A stretch of DNA of 64,000 bases from Chitinophaga rhizosphaerae (GTDB lineage Bacteria > Bacteroidota > Bacteroidia > Chitinophagales > Chitinophagaceae): contig NZ_RXLO01000007.1 in the NCBI RefSeq assembly GCF_003958645.1, positions 124,001 through 188,000 of the forward strand. The letters run 5' to 3'. Below the pieces are notes generated by a model, which was not told the origin of the DNA, did no database searches, and saw only the letters and a list, made by a program, of their open reading frames with translations. Within the stretch, counting starts at the first letter, position 1, and the number at the start of each line of letters is the position of its first letter. The position numbers were made by a program, and so were the translations under genes. This document shows, piece by piece, positions 16,685-26,180 of the stretch.

Positions 16685-17815
16685 ATGAAACGCGTACTTT
16701 TTATCGACCGCGACGGCACCATGATCCTGGAGCAGCCGCCCACCTACCAGATCGACAGCCTGGAGAAAGTGGTGTTCTACCCGAAAGTGTTCAAATATTT
16801 GGGCAAGATCGCCGCCGAGCTGGATTATGAGCTGGTGCTCGTGTCTAACCAGGACGGGATGGGGACGGTGAGTTTCCCGGAGGAAACCTTCCATCCCGCG
16901 CACAACCATATCATGCAAACCTTCGCCGGCGAAGGCATCGTGTTTGTGCGGGAACATATCGATAGGAGCTTTCCGGCCGATAACCTCCCCACCCGCAAGC
17001 CGGGCATCGGGATGCTGCAGCAGTATTTCAACGGGGAATACGACCTCACCAACTCGTTTGTGATCGGCGACCGCATTACCGACGTGAAACTGGCGCAGAA
17101 CCTCGGTGCGAAGGCTATCTGGCTGAAGCAGGACGCCAGCCTCGGCGCCGCGGAAGTGGACGGGGCCGACCTGAAAGACGTGATAGCCCTCGAAACCACC
17201 GACTGGGCGAAGATTTACGAATTCCTGAAGATCGGGCTGCGGACGGTGAGCCATGTGCGCGCCACCAAGGAAACCGACATCCGCATCGAGCTGAACCTCG
17301 ACGGCACCGGGAAGGCCGATATCCTGACGGGGCTTGGCTTTTTCGACCATATGCTCGACCAGATCGCGCGGCACGGCAGTATCGACATGAAGGTGCACGC
17401 GAAAGGGGATCTGCATATCGACGAGCACCATACCATCGAAGATACCGGCATCGCGCTGGGAGAGGCTTTCGCCATGGCGTTGGCCGACAAGAAAGGCATG
17501 GAAAGATATGGTTTCTGCCTGCCGATGGACGATTGCCTGGCCCAGGCCGCCATCGACTTCGGGGGCCGCAACTGGCTCGTGTGGGATGCTGAATTCAAGC
17601 GGGAGAAGATAGGGGAGATGCCCACGGAGATGTTCTTCCACTTCTTCAAATCCTTTACAGACGGAGCGCGCGCCAACCTGAACATCAAGGCGGAAGGGGA
17701 AAACGAGCACCACAAGATCGAGGCGATCTTCAAGGCGTTCGCCAAGGCCATCAAGATGGCGGTAAAGCGGAACCCGGATAATATGCAGTTGCCCAGCACA
17801 AAAGGCGTCCTTTAA
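16685..17815 (+). CDS. hisB: Bifunctional histidinol-phosphatase / imidazoleglycerol-phosphate dehydratase
   Basis: 376 residues, the two-domain HisB also known from enterobacteria. The N-terminal ~165 residues are a HAD phosphatase ([10 protein letters not shown] with both catalytic Asp near residue 8; [15 protein letters not shown] as motif III/IV). The remainder is the dehydratase, with the metal-binding His-rich motifs [13 protein letters not shown] and [12 protein letters not shown], and [12 protein letters not shown] near the end. It supplies steps 7 and 9 of histidine synthesis in one chain. It begins directly after the hisC stop and is the last his gene before the trp leader. Confidence 0.96.
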   Translation: MKRVLFIDRDGTMILEQPPTYQIDSLEKVVFYPKVFKYLGKIAAELDYELVLVSNQDGMGTVSFPEETFHPAHNHIMQTFAGEGIVFVREHIDRSFPADNLPTRKPGIGMLQQYFNGEYDLTNSFVIGDRITDVKLAQNLGAKAIWLKQDASLGAAEVDGADLKDVIALETTDWAKIYEFLKIGLRTVSHVRATKETDIRIELNLDGTGKADILTGLGFFDHMLDQIARHGSIDMKVHAKGDLHIDEHHTIEDTGIALGEAFAMALADKKGMERYGFCLPMDDCLAQAAIDFGGRNWLVWDAEFKREKIGEMPTEMFFHFFKSFTDGARANLNIKAEGENEHHKIEAIFKAFAKAIKMAVKRNPDNMQLPSTKGVL

Positions 17816-17832
17816 AAATGGCCAAAATAAAA

Positions 17833-17864
17833 TTTGCATTTTTCGGGAAAACGTTCCATCTTTG
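17833..17864 (+). promoter_or_regulatory. Possible internal promoter for the trp block
   Basis: TTTG at 17833-17836 and CATCTTTG at 17857-17864 (20 bp apart) fit the Bacteroidota consensus except for the first -7 base. It would start RNA around 17870, leaving a very short 5' UTR before the leader peptide; the second leader ATG at 17879 fits better. Confidence 0.4.
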
Positions 17865-17872
17865 CTTTCATC

Positions 17873-17932
17873 ATGAAAATGAACAACGCATACAAACTTT
17901 GGTGGCACGCAATGGATATCTCCGCTGTGTAG
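17873..17932 (+). CDS. trpL: Tryptophan operon leader peptide
   Basis: A 19-codon ORF (17 codons if the second ATG at 17879 is used) with tandem Trp codons at 17900-17905 and stop TAG at 17930-17932. Tandem tryptophans in so short a peptide, placed just before a terminator and trpE, identify a trp leader. Stalling on the Trp codons would leave the downstream segment 17922-17931 free to form the antiterminator. The peptide is seen in sequence; its regulatory use follows established trp attenuation. Confidence 0.9.
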   Translation: MKMNNAYKLWWHAMDISAV

Positions 17933-18001
17933 CAGTGCCATGTTTGTATTTCAAATACTTTAAAGAAGGCTCGCTGTACACAGCGGGCCTTCTTCGTTTT
18001 T
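17922..18001 (+). promoter_or_regulatory. trp attenuator: antiterminator and terminator
   Basis: Terminator: 17963-17976 pairs with 17981-17994 (14 bp including one G-T, loop TACA), then a T-run at 17997-18001. Antiterminator: CCGCTGTGTA at 17922-17931, overlapping the leader stop codon, is a perfect complement of 17977-17986, the terminator loop and 3' arm. The two structures exclude each other. The attenuator lies inside the his-trp supraoperon, so read-through from hisB must also pass it. Confidence 0.88.
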
Positions 18002-18027
18002 GGCCGCATCCGAATAAATAAACTCGA

Positions 18028-19440
18028 ATGAAAAAAATCCAGGTAAAAACACAATCCAGGCAAATGCTGGCAGACGTATTCACCCCCGTCGGCATTTACC
18101 TCCGCATCCGCGACAAGTTCCCCGGCTCCATCCTCCTTGAGAGCACCGATTCCAACGCCGGAGACAACAGCTATTCCTTTATCGGCATCAAGCCCATTGC
18201 GGGTATTGAAGTAACGTCTACCGACGTGTTCGAGTTCAAATACCCCGGCCAGCCCGTAGAGCGGAAGAAGCTCAGCGGCCGCAGCGAAGTGCTGCGCGAA
18301 ATGGATGCGTTCCTGAAAAGCTTCGAGTTCCCGGAAGATGCCAACGGGGTAGCCTTCGGAAAAGGGCTGTACGGCTACAGTACATACGATTCCGTCCAGT
18401 TTTTCGAGAAGATCGCCTTCAAAAAACGCCCCGCCGCCGGCAACACCATTCCCCTCATGCGGTACCGCTTCTACCAGTATGTGATCGCCATCAACCATTT
18501 CAAAGACGAAATGACGCTGATCGAAAACCTGGTAGACGGTCAGGATTCCGAGATCGATTTCGTGGAATCCATCATCCGCAATAAAGATGTGCCCGCCTAT
18601 TCTTTTGCGCCCAAGGGCGAGGAAACGTCGAACCAGACAGACGAGCAGTATATGGAAATGGTCGAAAAAGGCCGCCAGCACTGCTTCCGCGGAGACGTTT
18701 TCCAGATCGTGCTGTCGCGCGGGTTCCAGCGGAGCTTTACCGGAGACGAGTTCAACGTGTACCGTGCGCTCCGTTCCATCAATCCTTCCCCCTACCTCTT
18801 TTACTTCGATTACGGCGATTATAAACTGATGGGCTCCTCTCCCGAGGCGCAGCTCATCATCAAAGACCGCAAAGCGGTGATCCACCCCATCGCCGGCACT
18901 TTCCGCCGCACGGGCAACGACGAGCAAGACGCCAAGCTGGCTGCCGAGCTGCTCGAAGACCCCAAGGAAAACGCCGAGCACGTGATGCTGGTAGACCTGG
19001 CCCGCAACGACCTGAGCCGCCACGCCACAGATGTGGAAGTGGAAACCTACCGGCAGATCAAATATTACTCCCACGTCATCCACCTCGTGAGCGAAGTGAC
19101 GGGCCAGTTGCCCGAAGATGCCGTGCCCTTCGATATCCTGGCCGCCACGTTCCCGGCAGGCACATTGTCTGGCGCGCCCAAATACAAGGCCATGGAACTG
19201 ATCGACAGTTACGAGCCCACGGCGCGGGGCTTCTACGGCGGCTGCGTAGGGTTCGTAGGTTTCAACGGCGATTTCAACCACGCCATCATGATCCGCTCCA
19301 TGCTCAGCCGGAATAACACCCTCTACTACCAGGCAGGCGCCGGCGTAGTGGCGAAATCCGTCGCCAGCTCCGAACTGCAGGAAGTGAACAACAAACTCAA
19401 CGCATTAAAACAGGCCATCATCAAGGCGCAAAATATTTGA
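18028..19440 (+). CDS. trpE: Anthranilate synthase component I
   Basis: 470 residues, normal for TrpE, which converts chorismate to anthranilate with ammonia supplied by TrpG. The LLES motif at residues 36-39 is the tryptophan feedback-inhibition site. The chorismate-binding C-terminal half carries GSSPEAQL, HPIAGTFRRTG, ENAEHVMLVDLARND and the final FPAGTLSGAPKYKAMELID signature. It begins 27 bp after the trp attenuator T-run and ends 1 bp before trpG. PabB is a possible paralogue, but the trp context and LLES motif decide for TrpE. Confidence 0.97.
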   Translation: MKKIQVKTQSRQMLADVFTPVGIYLRIRDKFPGSILLESTDSNAGDNSYSFIGIKPIAGIEVTSTDVFEFKYPGQPVERKKLSGRSEVLREMDAFLKSFEFPEDANGVAFGKGLYGYSTYDSVQFFEKIAFKKRPAAGNTIPLMRYRFYQYVIAINHFKDEMTLIENLVDGQDSEIDFVESIIRNKDVPAYSFAPKGEETSNQTDEQYMEMVEKGRQHCFRGDVFQIVLSRGFQRSFTGDEFNVYRALRSINPSPYLFYFDYGDYKLMGSSPEAQLIIKDRKAVIHPIAGTFRRTGNDEQDAKLAAELLEDPKENAEHVMLVDLARNDLSRHATDVEVETYRQIKYYSHVIHLVSEVTGQLPEDAVPFDILAATFPAGTLSGAPKYKAMELIDSYEPTARGFYGGCVGFVGFNGDFNHAIMIRSMLSRNNTLYYQAGAGVVAKSVASSELQEVNNKLNALKQAIIKAQNI

Positions 19441-19441
19441 C

Positions 19442-20011
19442 ATGAACATCCTGGTTTTCGATAATTACGATTCTTTCACCTACAACCTCGTCCACCTCGT
19501 CGAAAAGATCATCGGCGGCAAAGTGACCGTTGTCCGCAACGACGAGATCGCGCTGGAAAAGGTGAACGACTTCGACCGTATTATTTTGTCGCCCGGCCCG
19601 GGAATCCCCGAAGAAGCGGGATTGCTGCTGCCGCTCATCCGCCAGTACGCGCCCACCAAATCCATCTTCGGTGTTTGTCTTGGCCAGCAGGCCATCGGCG
19701 AGGCTTTCGGCGCAAAGCTCACCAATCTGACGGAAGTTTATCATGGCGTGGCTACGCCGGTGACGGTGACTTCGCGCAGCGGGCGCCTCTTTCAAAACCT
19801 GCCCGACGAGCTGGAAGTAGGCCGTTATCATTCCTGGGTGGTGGATGAAAAAACGTTGCCGGCCGAACTGGAGGTCACCGCCCGCGACGAACATGGGTAC
19901 ATCATGGCATTGCAACATAAAAAGTTCGACGTCAGCGGTGTGCAATTCCACCCCGAAAGCGTGCTCACGCCGCAAGGGGAGCAGATTTTGCGGAACTGGC
20001 TGGGGCTTTGA
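19442..20011 (+). CDS. trpG: Anthranilate synthase component II (glutamine amidotransferase)
   Basis: 189 residues, a free-standing class I amidotransferase. The catalytic Cys79 sits in GVCLGQQAIGEAFG and the His-Glu pair in VQFHPESVL near residue 170. An N-terminal DNYDSFTYNLVH motif is characteristic of TrpG/PabA. It hydrolyses glutamine and channels ammonia to TrpE. It lies between trpE and trpD; as often, it might also serve p-aminobenzoate synthesis if no separate pabA exists. Confidence 0.96.
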   Translation: MNILVFDNYDSFTYNLVHLVEKIIGGKVTVVRNDEIALEKVNDFDRIILSPGPGIPEEAGLLLPLIRQYAPTKSIFGVCLGQQAIGEAFGAKLTNLTEVYHGVATPVTVTSRSGRLFQNLPDELEVGRYHSWVVDEKTLPAELEVTARDEHGYIMALQHKKFDVSGVQFHPESVLTPQGEQILRNWLGL

Positions 20012-20053
20012 TCCACACCCGGCCGCATTGCTCAACGATTAAAAATCATCCCG

Positions 20054-21043
20054 ATGAAAAAAATACTCAACTACTTATTCGAACATAAAACCTTCACCCG
20101 CGAAGGCGCCCGCGAGATTCTCACCAGCATCGGCAAGGGCGTGTACAACGAAAGCGAACTGGCGGCCTTCATGACCGTGTTCCTCATGCGCAGCATCACC
20201 ATCGATGAGCTGCTCGGTTTCCGCGACGCATTGCTCGAGATGTGCGTGCCCGTTCAGCTGGAGCACGACGTGCTCGACATCGTGGGCACCGGCGGCGATG
20301 GTAAAAATACCTTCAACATTTCCACCCTCAGCTGCTTCATCGTAGCCGGCGCGGGCGGGAAAGTGGCCAAGCACGGCAACTATGGCGTGTCTTCCATCAG
20401 CGGGGCCTCCAACGTAATGGAGAATCTCGGGTACAAATTCAAGAGCGACGCTTCGAAGCTGAAACAGGAGGTAGACGAAGCGGGGATTTGCTTCCTGCAT
20501 GCGCCGCTGTTCCACCCGGCCCTGAAAAACGTGGCAGGCGTGAGAAGGCAGCTTGGCGTGCGGACCTTCTTCAACATGCTCGGGCCGCTGGTGAACCCCG
20601 CGTTCGCGCAGCACCAGCTGATCGGCGTGTATAGCCTGGAAATGGCGCGGGTATACAACTACCTGTTCCAGCAAACCGACAAGAAATTCGCCATCCTCCA
20701 CAGTATGGACGGTTACGACGAAATATCGTTGACGGGCGATACCCGGATCATCACCAACAACGGCGAACAGGACTGGACGCCGGAGGCGCTGGGCAAGCGG
20801 AAAGTGAGCGCGGCCGATATTTACGGCGGCAATTCCACCGAAGAAGCGGCGAAGCTGTTCGTGAAGATACTGAAAGGCGAAGGCAGCTGGGCGCAACATT
20901 CCGTGGTGATGGCCAACGCCGCCATGGGCCTGTTCTGCCTCGAAAAGTACCCGACGTACGACGAATGTTTCCTGGCGGCGGTGGAGTCGCTGGAATCGGG
21001 TGCAGCTTACAAATCATTCCAAAAACTCGTTTCCCTCCAATGA
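20054..21043 (+). CDS. trpD: Anthranilate phosphoribosyltransferase
   Basis: 329 residues. It transfers phosphoribose from PRPP to anthranilate. The PRPP-binding glycine-rich motif DIVGTGGDGKNTFNIST is near residue 80, followed by KHGNYGVSSISGASNVME, and RTFFNMLGPLVNPA near residue 178, all classic TrpD segments. It starts 42 bp after trpG and overlaps trpC by ATGA, so the downstream gene is probably translationally coupled. Confidence 0.97.
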   Translation: MKKILNYLFEHKTFTREGAREILTSIGKGVYNESELAAFMTVFLMRSITIDELLGFRDALLEMCVPVQLEHDVLDIVGTGGDGKNTFNISTLSCFIVAGAGGKVAKHGNYGVSSISGASNVMENLGYKFKSDASKLKQEVDEAGICFLHAPLFHPALKNVAGVRRQLGVRTFFNMLGPLVNPAFAQHQLIGVYSLEMARVYNYLFQQTDKKFAILHSMDGYDEISLTGDTRIITNNGEQDWTPEALGKRKVSAADIYGGNSTEEAAKLFVKILKGEGSWAQHSVVMANAAMGLFCLEKYPTYDECFLAAVESLESGAAYKSFQKLVSLQ

Positions 21044-21831
21044 AAAATATCCTCGACAAGATCATTGCGCACAAGCACGGAGAAGTAGCGGAACGCGAGA
21101 AGGGCAGGAGCGTGCAGGAACTGGAACGATCGCCGATGTTCGGGCGGGAGGCGCTTTCCCTGAAAAGTTTCCTCACGCAGCCCGGCCGCAACGGGATCAT
21201 CGCCGAGTTCAAGCGGAAATCGCCTTCGAAGGGCGTGATCAATGCCGGCGCTACCGTGGCGGACGTGACCACGGCGTATGCAAGAAACGGCGCGTCCGGA
21301 CTGAGCGTGCTTACCGATACCGAGTTTTTCGGCGGTTCGATGGACGATCTGCAGCAGGCGCGCGCCGCCAACAATATCCCCATCCTGCGGAAAGATTTCG
21401 TGATCGGTGAATACCAGATCGTGGAAGCAAAGGCAATTGGGGCGGATGTGATCCTGCTCATCGCCGAATGCCTCACGAAAGATGAAGTGAAGCACCTCGC
21501 GGCATTCGCCCACAACCTGGGCCTGGAAGTATTGCTGGAAGTACATACCGCAGACCAACTGGAAAAGATCACACCGCATACCCACCTCGTGGGCATCAAC
21601 AACCGCGACCTGAAAACCTTCCAGGTGGATATTTACCGCTCGATGGAGCTCCTCAAACAGATACCCGGGAGCTATCCGAAAGTGGCCGAAAGCGGGATGG
21701 ACGATCCGAAAACCATTGTAGAACTGCGCAACGCGGGCTTCAGCGGGTTCCTCATCGGGGAGCATTTCATGAAAGCGGAAAACCCCGCGCAGGCGTTCGA
21801 AAACTTCACCCGTCAACTCGCGGCGCTATGA
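21040..21831 (+). CDS. trpC: Indole-3-glycerol-phosphate synthase
   Basis: 263 residues, a (beta/alpha)8 barrel closing the indole ring from CdRP. Family landmarks are IIAEFKRKSPSKGVIN (catalytic Lys) at about 53, SVLTDTEFFGGSMDDL, LRKDFVIGEYQI (catalytic Lys near 115), VLLEVHTADQLE (Glu), GINNRDLKTFQVD and VAESGMDDP. The start ATG 21040 overlaps the trpD stop. It is a separate gene from trpF, unlike the fused form of enterobacteria. Confidence 0.97.
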   Translation: MKNILDKIIAHKHGEVAEREKGRSVQELERSPMFGREALSLKSFLTQPGRNGIIAEFKRKSPSKGVINAGATVADVTTAYARNGASGLSVLTDTEFFGGSMDDLQQARAANNIPILRKDFVIGEYQIVEAKAIGADVILLIAECLTKDEVKHLAAFAHNLGLEVLLEVHTADQLEKITPHTHLVGINNRDLKTFQVDIYRSMELLKQIPGSYPKVAESGMDDPKTIVELRNAGFSGFLIGEHFMKAENPAQAFENFTRQLAAL

Positions 21832-22448
21832 AAGTAAAAGTATGCGGCATCACCCGGGCGGAAGACCTCGCGGCGCTGGCCGAAATCGGAGCGGATTACG
21901 CGGGTTTGATCTTCTATCCCAAATCACCCCGCTTCGCCGGCGACAAACTTTCCGGCAAAACGGTGCGGGAAACGGGGAACGGGAAGCTGGAGAAAGTGGG
22001 CGTGTTCGTTCAACCCGATCTGCCCACGCTGCAACGGACGATCGCGGATTATGGGCTGGATATGGTACAGTTGTACGGGGATTTTCCGGTTGAATTCATC
22101 GGGGAAGTGAAAAAGTCCGTCAAAGTGATGAAAGCCGTTCCCATTCCTGAAAACGCGATGGAATTGCCGGTTGCCGGAACCGAAGCGTTCGATTTCCTGT
22201 TGTTCGACACCGCGGGGAAAGGGCATGGCGGCACGGGAAAACAATTCGACTGGAGCCTTTTCGAAGGGTACGCATCAGAGCAGCCGTACTTCCTGGCCGG
22301 AGGGATCGGGCCGGGCGATGCGGAAACACTGCTCCGATGGCGGGAGCCGCACTTGTTTGCTGCGGATGTGAACAGTAAATTTGAAACCGCTCCCGGAGTG
22401 AAAGATATGCGCCTCGTGGAGGCATTCATCAAACAGATCAAAAAATAA
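21828..22448 (+). CDS. trpF: Phosphoribosylanthranilate isomerase
   Basis: 206 residues, a (beta/alpha)8 barrel isomerising PRA to CdRP. The N-terminal [14 protein letters not shown] contains the catalytic Cys, [13 protein letters not shown] the phosphate-site region, [14 protein letters not shown] the catalytic Asp near residue 125, and [11 protein letters not shown] the C-terminal phosphate loop. It overlaps trpC by ATGA. PriA-type dual specificity is not needed because a separate hisA is present. Confidence 0.96.
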   Translation: MKVKVCGITRAEDLAALAEIGADYAGLIFYPKSPRFAGDKLSGKTVRETGNGKLEKVGVFVQPDLPTLQRTIADYGLDMVQLYGDFPVEFIGEVKKSVKVMKAVPIPENAMELPVAGTEAFDFLLFDTAGKGHGGTGKQFDWSLFEGYASEQPYFLAGGIGPGDAETLLRWREPHLFAADVNSKFETAPGVKDMRLVEAFIKQIKK

Positions 22449-22456
22449 TCAGCATC

Positions 22457-23662
22457 ATGGATATCGCCATCAATACGTCGCAATCCAGGTATCACGTCAA
22501 CGAAAAAGGCTACTATGGCGAATTCGGGGGCGCATATATTCCTGAAATGCTCTATCCCAACGTGGAGGAGCTGCGGGAAAACTATCTGAAGATCATGCGC
22601 GAGCCAGCCTTTCAGCAGGAATTCGAACAACTGCTGAGAGATTATGTAGGCCGGCCTTCGCCGCTATATTTCGCCAGCCGGCTTTCCGAAAAATACAATA
22701 CGAAGATTTACCTGAAACGGGAAGACCTCAACCACACGGGCGCCCATAAGGTCAACAATACCATCGGCCAGATATTACTGGCCAGGCGCCTCGGCAAAAA
22801 GCGCATCATCGCCGAAACAGGCGCCGGTCAGCACGGCGTGGCCACCGCCACCGTGTGCGCCCTCATGGGCCTGGAGTGCATCGTGTACATGGGCAGTGTG
22901 GACATCCAGCGCCAGGCCCCCAACGTGGCCCGCATGAAAATGCTCGGCGCCACGGTAGTGCCCGCCACCAGCGGCTCCAAAACCCTCAAAGACGCTACGA
23001 ACGAAGCCATCCGCGACTGGATCAACAATCCGGTAGACACCCATTATATCATCGGTTCGGTAGTAGGGCCGCACCCGTACCCGGATATGGTAGCGCGCTT
23101 CCAGTCGGTCATCAGCGAAGAGATCAAAAAGCAGCTCCTCGAAAAAACCGGCAAAGCGCTCCCCGATTACGTGATCGCCTGCGTGGGCGGAGGTTCCAAC
23201 GCGGCAGGGGCTTTCTTCCACTTCACCGACGATGAAAGCGTGCAACTGGTAGCCGTGGAAGCGGCCGGGAAAGGCGTGAACAGCGGATTTTCCGCCGCTA
23301 CTTCCCAACTGGGCAAGCCCGGTGTTATCCACGCCAGCAAAACATTGCTCATGCAGACAGACGATGGCCAGATCGTGGAACCGCATTCCATCTCCGCCGG
23401 GCTCGACTACCCGGGCGTTGGCCCCCTGCATGCGCACCTGTACACCTCCGGCCGGGGGAAATTCCTCAACGCCACCGACGACGAAGCCCTGGCAGCCGCC
23501 TATGAGCTGAGTCTCCTCGAAGGCATCATCCCCGCCCTCGAATCAGCCCACGCCCTCGCCAAGCTGAAAGATCTGGACCTTCAGCCGGACGATGTAACCG
23601 TGGTATGCCTCAGCGGCCGCGGCGACAAAGACCTCGAAACCTATATCAAACACCTGAAATAA
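22457..23662 (+). CDS. trpB: Tryptophan synthase beta chain
   Basis: 401 residues, the PLP enzyme joining indole and serine. Clear motifs: [13 protein letters not shown] at the start, the PLP lysine in [15 protein letters not shown] (about residue 95), [14 protein letters not shown], the glycine phosphate loop [12 protein letters not shown] near residue 232, and the C-terminal [12 protein letters not shown]. It is the TrpB1 type that works with TrpA, whose gene follows 7 bp later. Confidence 0.97.
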   Translation: MDIAINTSQSRYHVNEKGYYGEFGGAYIPEMLYPNVEELRENYLKIMREPAFQQEFEQLLRDYVGRPSPLYFASRLSEKYNTKIYLKREDLNHTGAHKVNNTIGQILLARRLGKKRIIAETGAGQHGVATATVCALMGLECIVYMGSVDIQRQAPNVARMKMLGATVVPATSGSKTLKDATNEAIRDWINNPVDTHYIIGSVVGPHPYPDMVARFQSVISEEIKKQLLEKTGKALPDYVIACVGGGSNAAGAFFHFTDDESVQLVAVEAAGKGVNSGFSAATSQLGKPGVIHASKTLLMQTDDGQIVEPHSISAGLDYPGVGPLHAHLYTSGRGKFLNATDDEALAAAYELSLLEGIIPALESAHALAKLKDLDLQPDDVTVVCLSGRGDKDLETYIKHLK

Positions 23663-23669
23663 CGGCAAC

Positions 23670-24440
23670 ATGAACCGCATCGACCAGCTCTTCCAGCAAA
23701 AGCCCAAAGAAGTGCTCAACATATATTTCACCGCCGGTTTCCCGCAGATCGGCGATACGCTCACCGTGCTGCAGGCGCTGCAGGATGGCGGGGCAGACAT
23801 GGCGGAGATCGGCATGCCCTTCTCCGACCCCCTGGCAGACGGGCCCGTTATCCAGGATAGCAGCACCCGCGCCATCGCGAACGGGATGAAAATCGCCGTG
23901 CTGTTCGATCAGCTCAACGGTTTCCGCGACAAAATCCGGATACCCGTGGTGCTCATGGGATACATCAATCCCGTGTTGCAGTACGGCGTGGAAAATTTCC
24001 TGCGCAGTTGCCAGGAAGTGGGCGTGGACGGGCTTATCCTTCCCGATCTGCCCATGGACGAATACGAAACCGAATACAAACCGCTCTTCGAAAAATACGG
24101 TCAACACCTCATTTTCCTCGTCACCCCCGAAACCAGTGAATCCCGCATCCGCAAGATCGACTCCCTGAGCCGGGGGTTCGTGTACGCCGTGTCGTCTTCC
24201 TCCACCACCGGGAAAGACAAAGACATGCGACTGCAGGAATCGTACTTCCGGAAATTACAGGCGATGAAACTGCAAAACCCCGTGCTGGTGGGCTTCGGCA
24301 TCCGCGACAAAGCCACTTTCCAAACGGCTTGCCAATTCAGCAACGGCGCCATTATCGGCAGCGCATTCGTAAAAGCCATCGAAAACAGTGCTAACTTGCA
24401 GGAAACCGTTCAGACGTTCGTCCGCAACATCAAACAATAG
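23670..24440 (+). CDS. trpA: Tryptophan synthase alpha chain
   Basis: 256 residues, a barrel that splits indole-glycerol phosphate and passes indole to TrpB. The catalytic Glu lies in MAEIGMPFSDPLADGPVIQ and the Asp in GLILPDLPMDE. GFVYAVSSSSTTG and LVGFGIRDKAT form the phosphate site. It is the last trp gene; hisH starts only 2 bp after its stop, so the pathways switch back to histidine without a visible terminator. Confidence 0.97.
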   Translation: MNRIDQLFQQKPKEVLNIYFTAGFPQIGDTLTVLQALQDGGADMAEIGMPFSDPLADGPVIQDSSTRAIANGMKIAVLFDQLNGFRDKIRIPVVLMGYINPVLQYGVENFLRSCQEVGVDGLILPDLPMDEYETEYKPLFEKYGQHLIFLVTPETSESRIRKIDSLSRGFVYAVSSSSTTGKDKDMRLQESYFRKLQAMKLQNPVLVGFGIRDKATFQTACQFSNGAIIGSAFVKAIENSANLQETVQTFVRNIKQ

Positions 24441-24442
24441 CC

Positions 24443-25036
24443 ATGAAAACTGCCATCCTGAAATATAACGCCGGCAATACGCAGTCCGTCCTCTTCGCCC
24501 TCGAAAGGCTGGGCGCGGAAGCCGTGGTGACAGACGATCCGGAAACGCTCCGTTCGGCCGATAAAGTGATCTTCCCCGGCGTGGGCGAAGCCAGCACCGC
24601 CATGAAATACCTGCGCGACCGGAAGCTGGACCAGGTGCTCAAAGACCTGCAGCAGCCCGTGCTGGGCATTTGCCTGGGCATGCAGCTGCTGTGCCGCCAT
24701 TCAGAAGAAAACGATACGGATTGCATCGGGGTGTTCGACCTTAATGTGAAGAAATTCGAATCGCCGGCGGGCAACCTCCTGAAAATCCCCCAGATCGGCT
24801 GGAACAATATCACCGGCCTGCACTCCGTGATTTTCGAACATGTGCCGCAGAATGCTTATATGTATTTCGTGCACAGTTACTTCGTGGAACTGGGGCCGGA
24901 TACGACCGCCATCGCCAATTACGTGATCAATTACAGCGCCGCGTTGCAGAAAGATAATTTCTACGCCGTGCAGTTTCACCCGGAAAAGTCTGCCGACGCA
25001 GGCCAAAGCCTCATCGAAAGCTTCCTGAAACTGTGA
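24443..25036 (+). CDS. hisH: Imidazole glycerol phosphate synthase, glutaminase subunit
   Basis: 197 residues. It supplies ammonia to HisF. The catalytic Cys is in VLGICLGMQLLCRHSEE near residue 77, and the His-Glu pair in AVQFHPEKSADAG near residue 180. The GNTQSVLFALERLGAE start is typical. Its stop codon overlaps a GTG start of the next gene (GTGA). Its position after trpA, not beside hisGDCB, shows that the trp block is embedded in the his operon. Confidence 0.96.
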   Translation: MKTAILKYNAGNTQSVLFALERLGAEAVVTDDPETLRSADKVIFPGVGEASTAMKYLRDRKLDQVLKDLQQPVLGICLGMQLLCRHSEENDTDCIGVFDLNVKKFESPAGNLLKIPQIGWNNITGLHSVIFEHVPQNAYMYFVHSYFVELGPDTTAIANYVINYSAALQKDNFYAVQFHPEKSADAGQSLIESFLKL

Positions 25037-26178
25037 GCGTAACGATAAGGAATATCACCACGCAAGACACGCTGCAGTTGCGGCGCGATGTGATGTACCC
25101 GGATTGGCCGCTGGACCGGGTGACGCTTCCGCACGACGCGGACGGCCTGCATTTCGGCTTGTACGATGGCGCCCGGCAGGTAACCGTCGTTTCCCTTTTC
25201 ATCGACGGCCGCAGCGCGCAGTTCCGCAAGCTCGCCACCGCCAGTGACCAGCAAGGGAAAGGATTCGGAAAGATCATGATGGCGCATCTCGAAAAAGTGT
25301 GCCGCGATCATGGCGTTTCCCGCCTCTGGTGCAACGCCCGCGCATCCGCCACCGGGTTTTACGAAGCATTGGGGTACCAAATCACCAGTGGACTGTTTTA
25401 CAAAGACAATATCGCATTCTATAAAATGGAAATAGAACTGAAAACCGCATCCGTAGACACTTTTACCATCATTCCCGCTATCGATATCATCGACGGGAAA
25501 TGCGTAAGGCTGACACAGGGCGATTACGATCAAAAGAAAATCTACAACGAAAATCCGCTCGAAGTAGCGAAGGAATTCGAGGACGCGGGCGTGAAGCGCC
25601 TGCACCTGGTGGATCTCGATGGGGCCAAAAAAGGCCAGGTCGTGAATTGGAAAGTATTGGAAGCCGTTGCCGGGAAAACGGGGCTGGTCGTGGATTTCGG
25701 AGGTGGCATCAAGCGTGACGAAGATATCCGCGTGGTGTTCGAAGCCGGCGCGAAACTGGCGACCATCGGCAGCGTGGCCGTGAAGCAGCCTGAACTGTTT
25801 TTCGGTTGGGTGGAACAATACGGTGCGGAGCAAATTTTTCTCGGGGCCGATGTGAAGGATGAGAAGATCGCTGTGGGCGGATGGCTGGAAACCACCGGCG
25901 TCAGCGTATTCGACTTCCTCCGCGGCAACATGGAAAAAGGCGTGAAGGAAATTTTCTGTACCGATATCGCGAAAGACGGGCTGCTGCAAGGCCCCAGTAC
26001 CGAACTGTACAAAAAGATCATCGCCGGGCTGCCGGGCATCCGCCTCACGGCCAGCGGCGGTGTGAGCCATATGGGCGACGTGGAAGCGCTCCGCGCCGCG
26101 GGGCTCGCCGGCGTCATCATCGGCAAGGCCATTTACGAAGGCCGCATTCAAATGTCTGAACTGAAGAAACTGCTGTAG
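25033..26178 (+). CDS. hisA: GNAT acetyltransferase domain fused to HisA isomerase
   Basis: 381 residues in one open frame starting at GTG 25033, which overlaps the hisH stop. Residues ~1-135 are a GNAT N-acetyltransferase fold (acetyl-CoA loop [12 protein letters not shown] near 80, then [12 protein letters not shown]). Residues ~143-381 are a complete HisA barrel: [17 protein letters not shown] with the catalytic Asp, [28 protein letters not shown] with the second Asp, and [12 protein letters not shown]. HisA isomerises ProFAR in histidine synthesis. An internal ATG at 25426 (residue 132) could start a free-standing HisA, so either a fusion or nested products is possible. The acetylation target is unknown. 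Confidence 0.9.
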   Translation: MSVTIRNITTQDTLQLRRDVMYPDWPLDRVTLPHDADGLHFGLYDGARQVTVVSLFIDGRSAQFRKLATASDQQGKGFGKIMMAHLEKVCRDHGVSRLWCNARASATGFYEALGYQITSGLFYKDNIAFYKMEIELKTASVDTFTIIPAIDIIDGKCVRLTQGDYDQKKIYNENPLEVAKEFEDAGVKRLHLVDLDGAKKGQVVNWKVLEAVAGKTGLVVDFGGGIKRDEDIRVVFEAGAKLATIGSVAVKQPELFFGWVEQYGAEQIFLGADVKDEKIAVGGWLETTGVSVFDFLRGNMEKGVKEIFCTDIAKDGLLQGPSTELYKKIIAGLPGIRLTASGGVSHMGDVEALRAAGLAGVIIGKAIYEGRIQMSELKKLL

Positions 26179-26180
26179 CT

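Noticed and set aside
16652-17941. 429-codon minus-strand ORF over hisB
   Set aside because: Antisense shadow of a well-supported hisB; composition is typical of reverse-strand reading of GC-rich genes.
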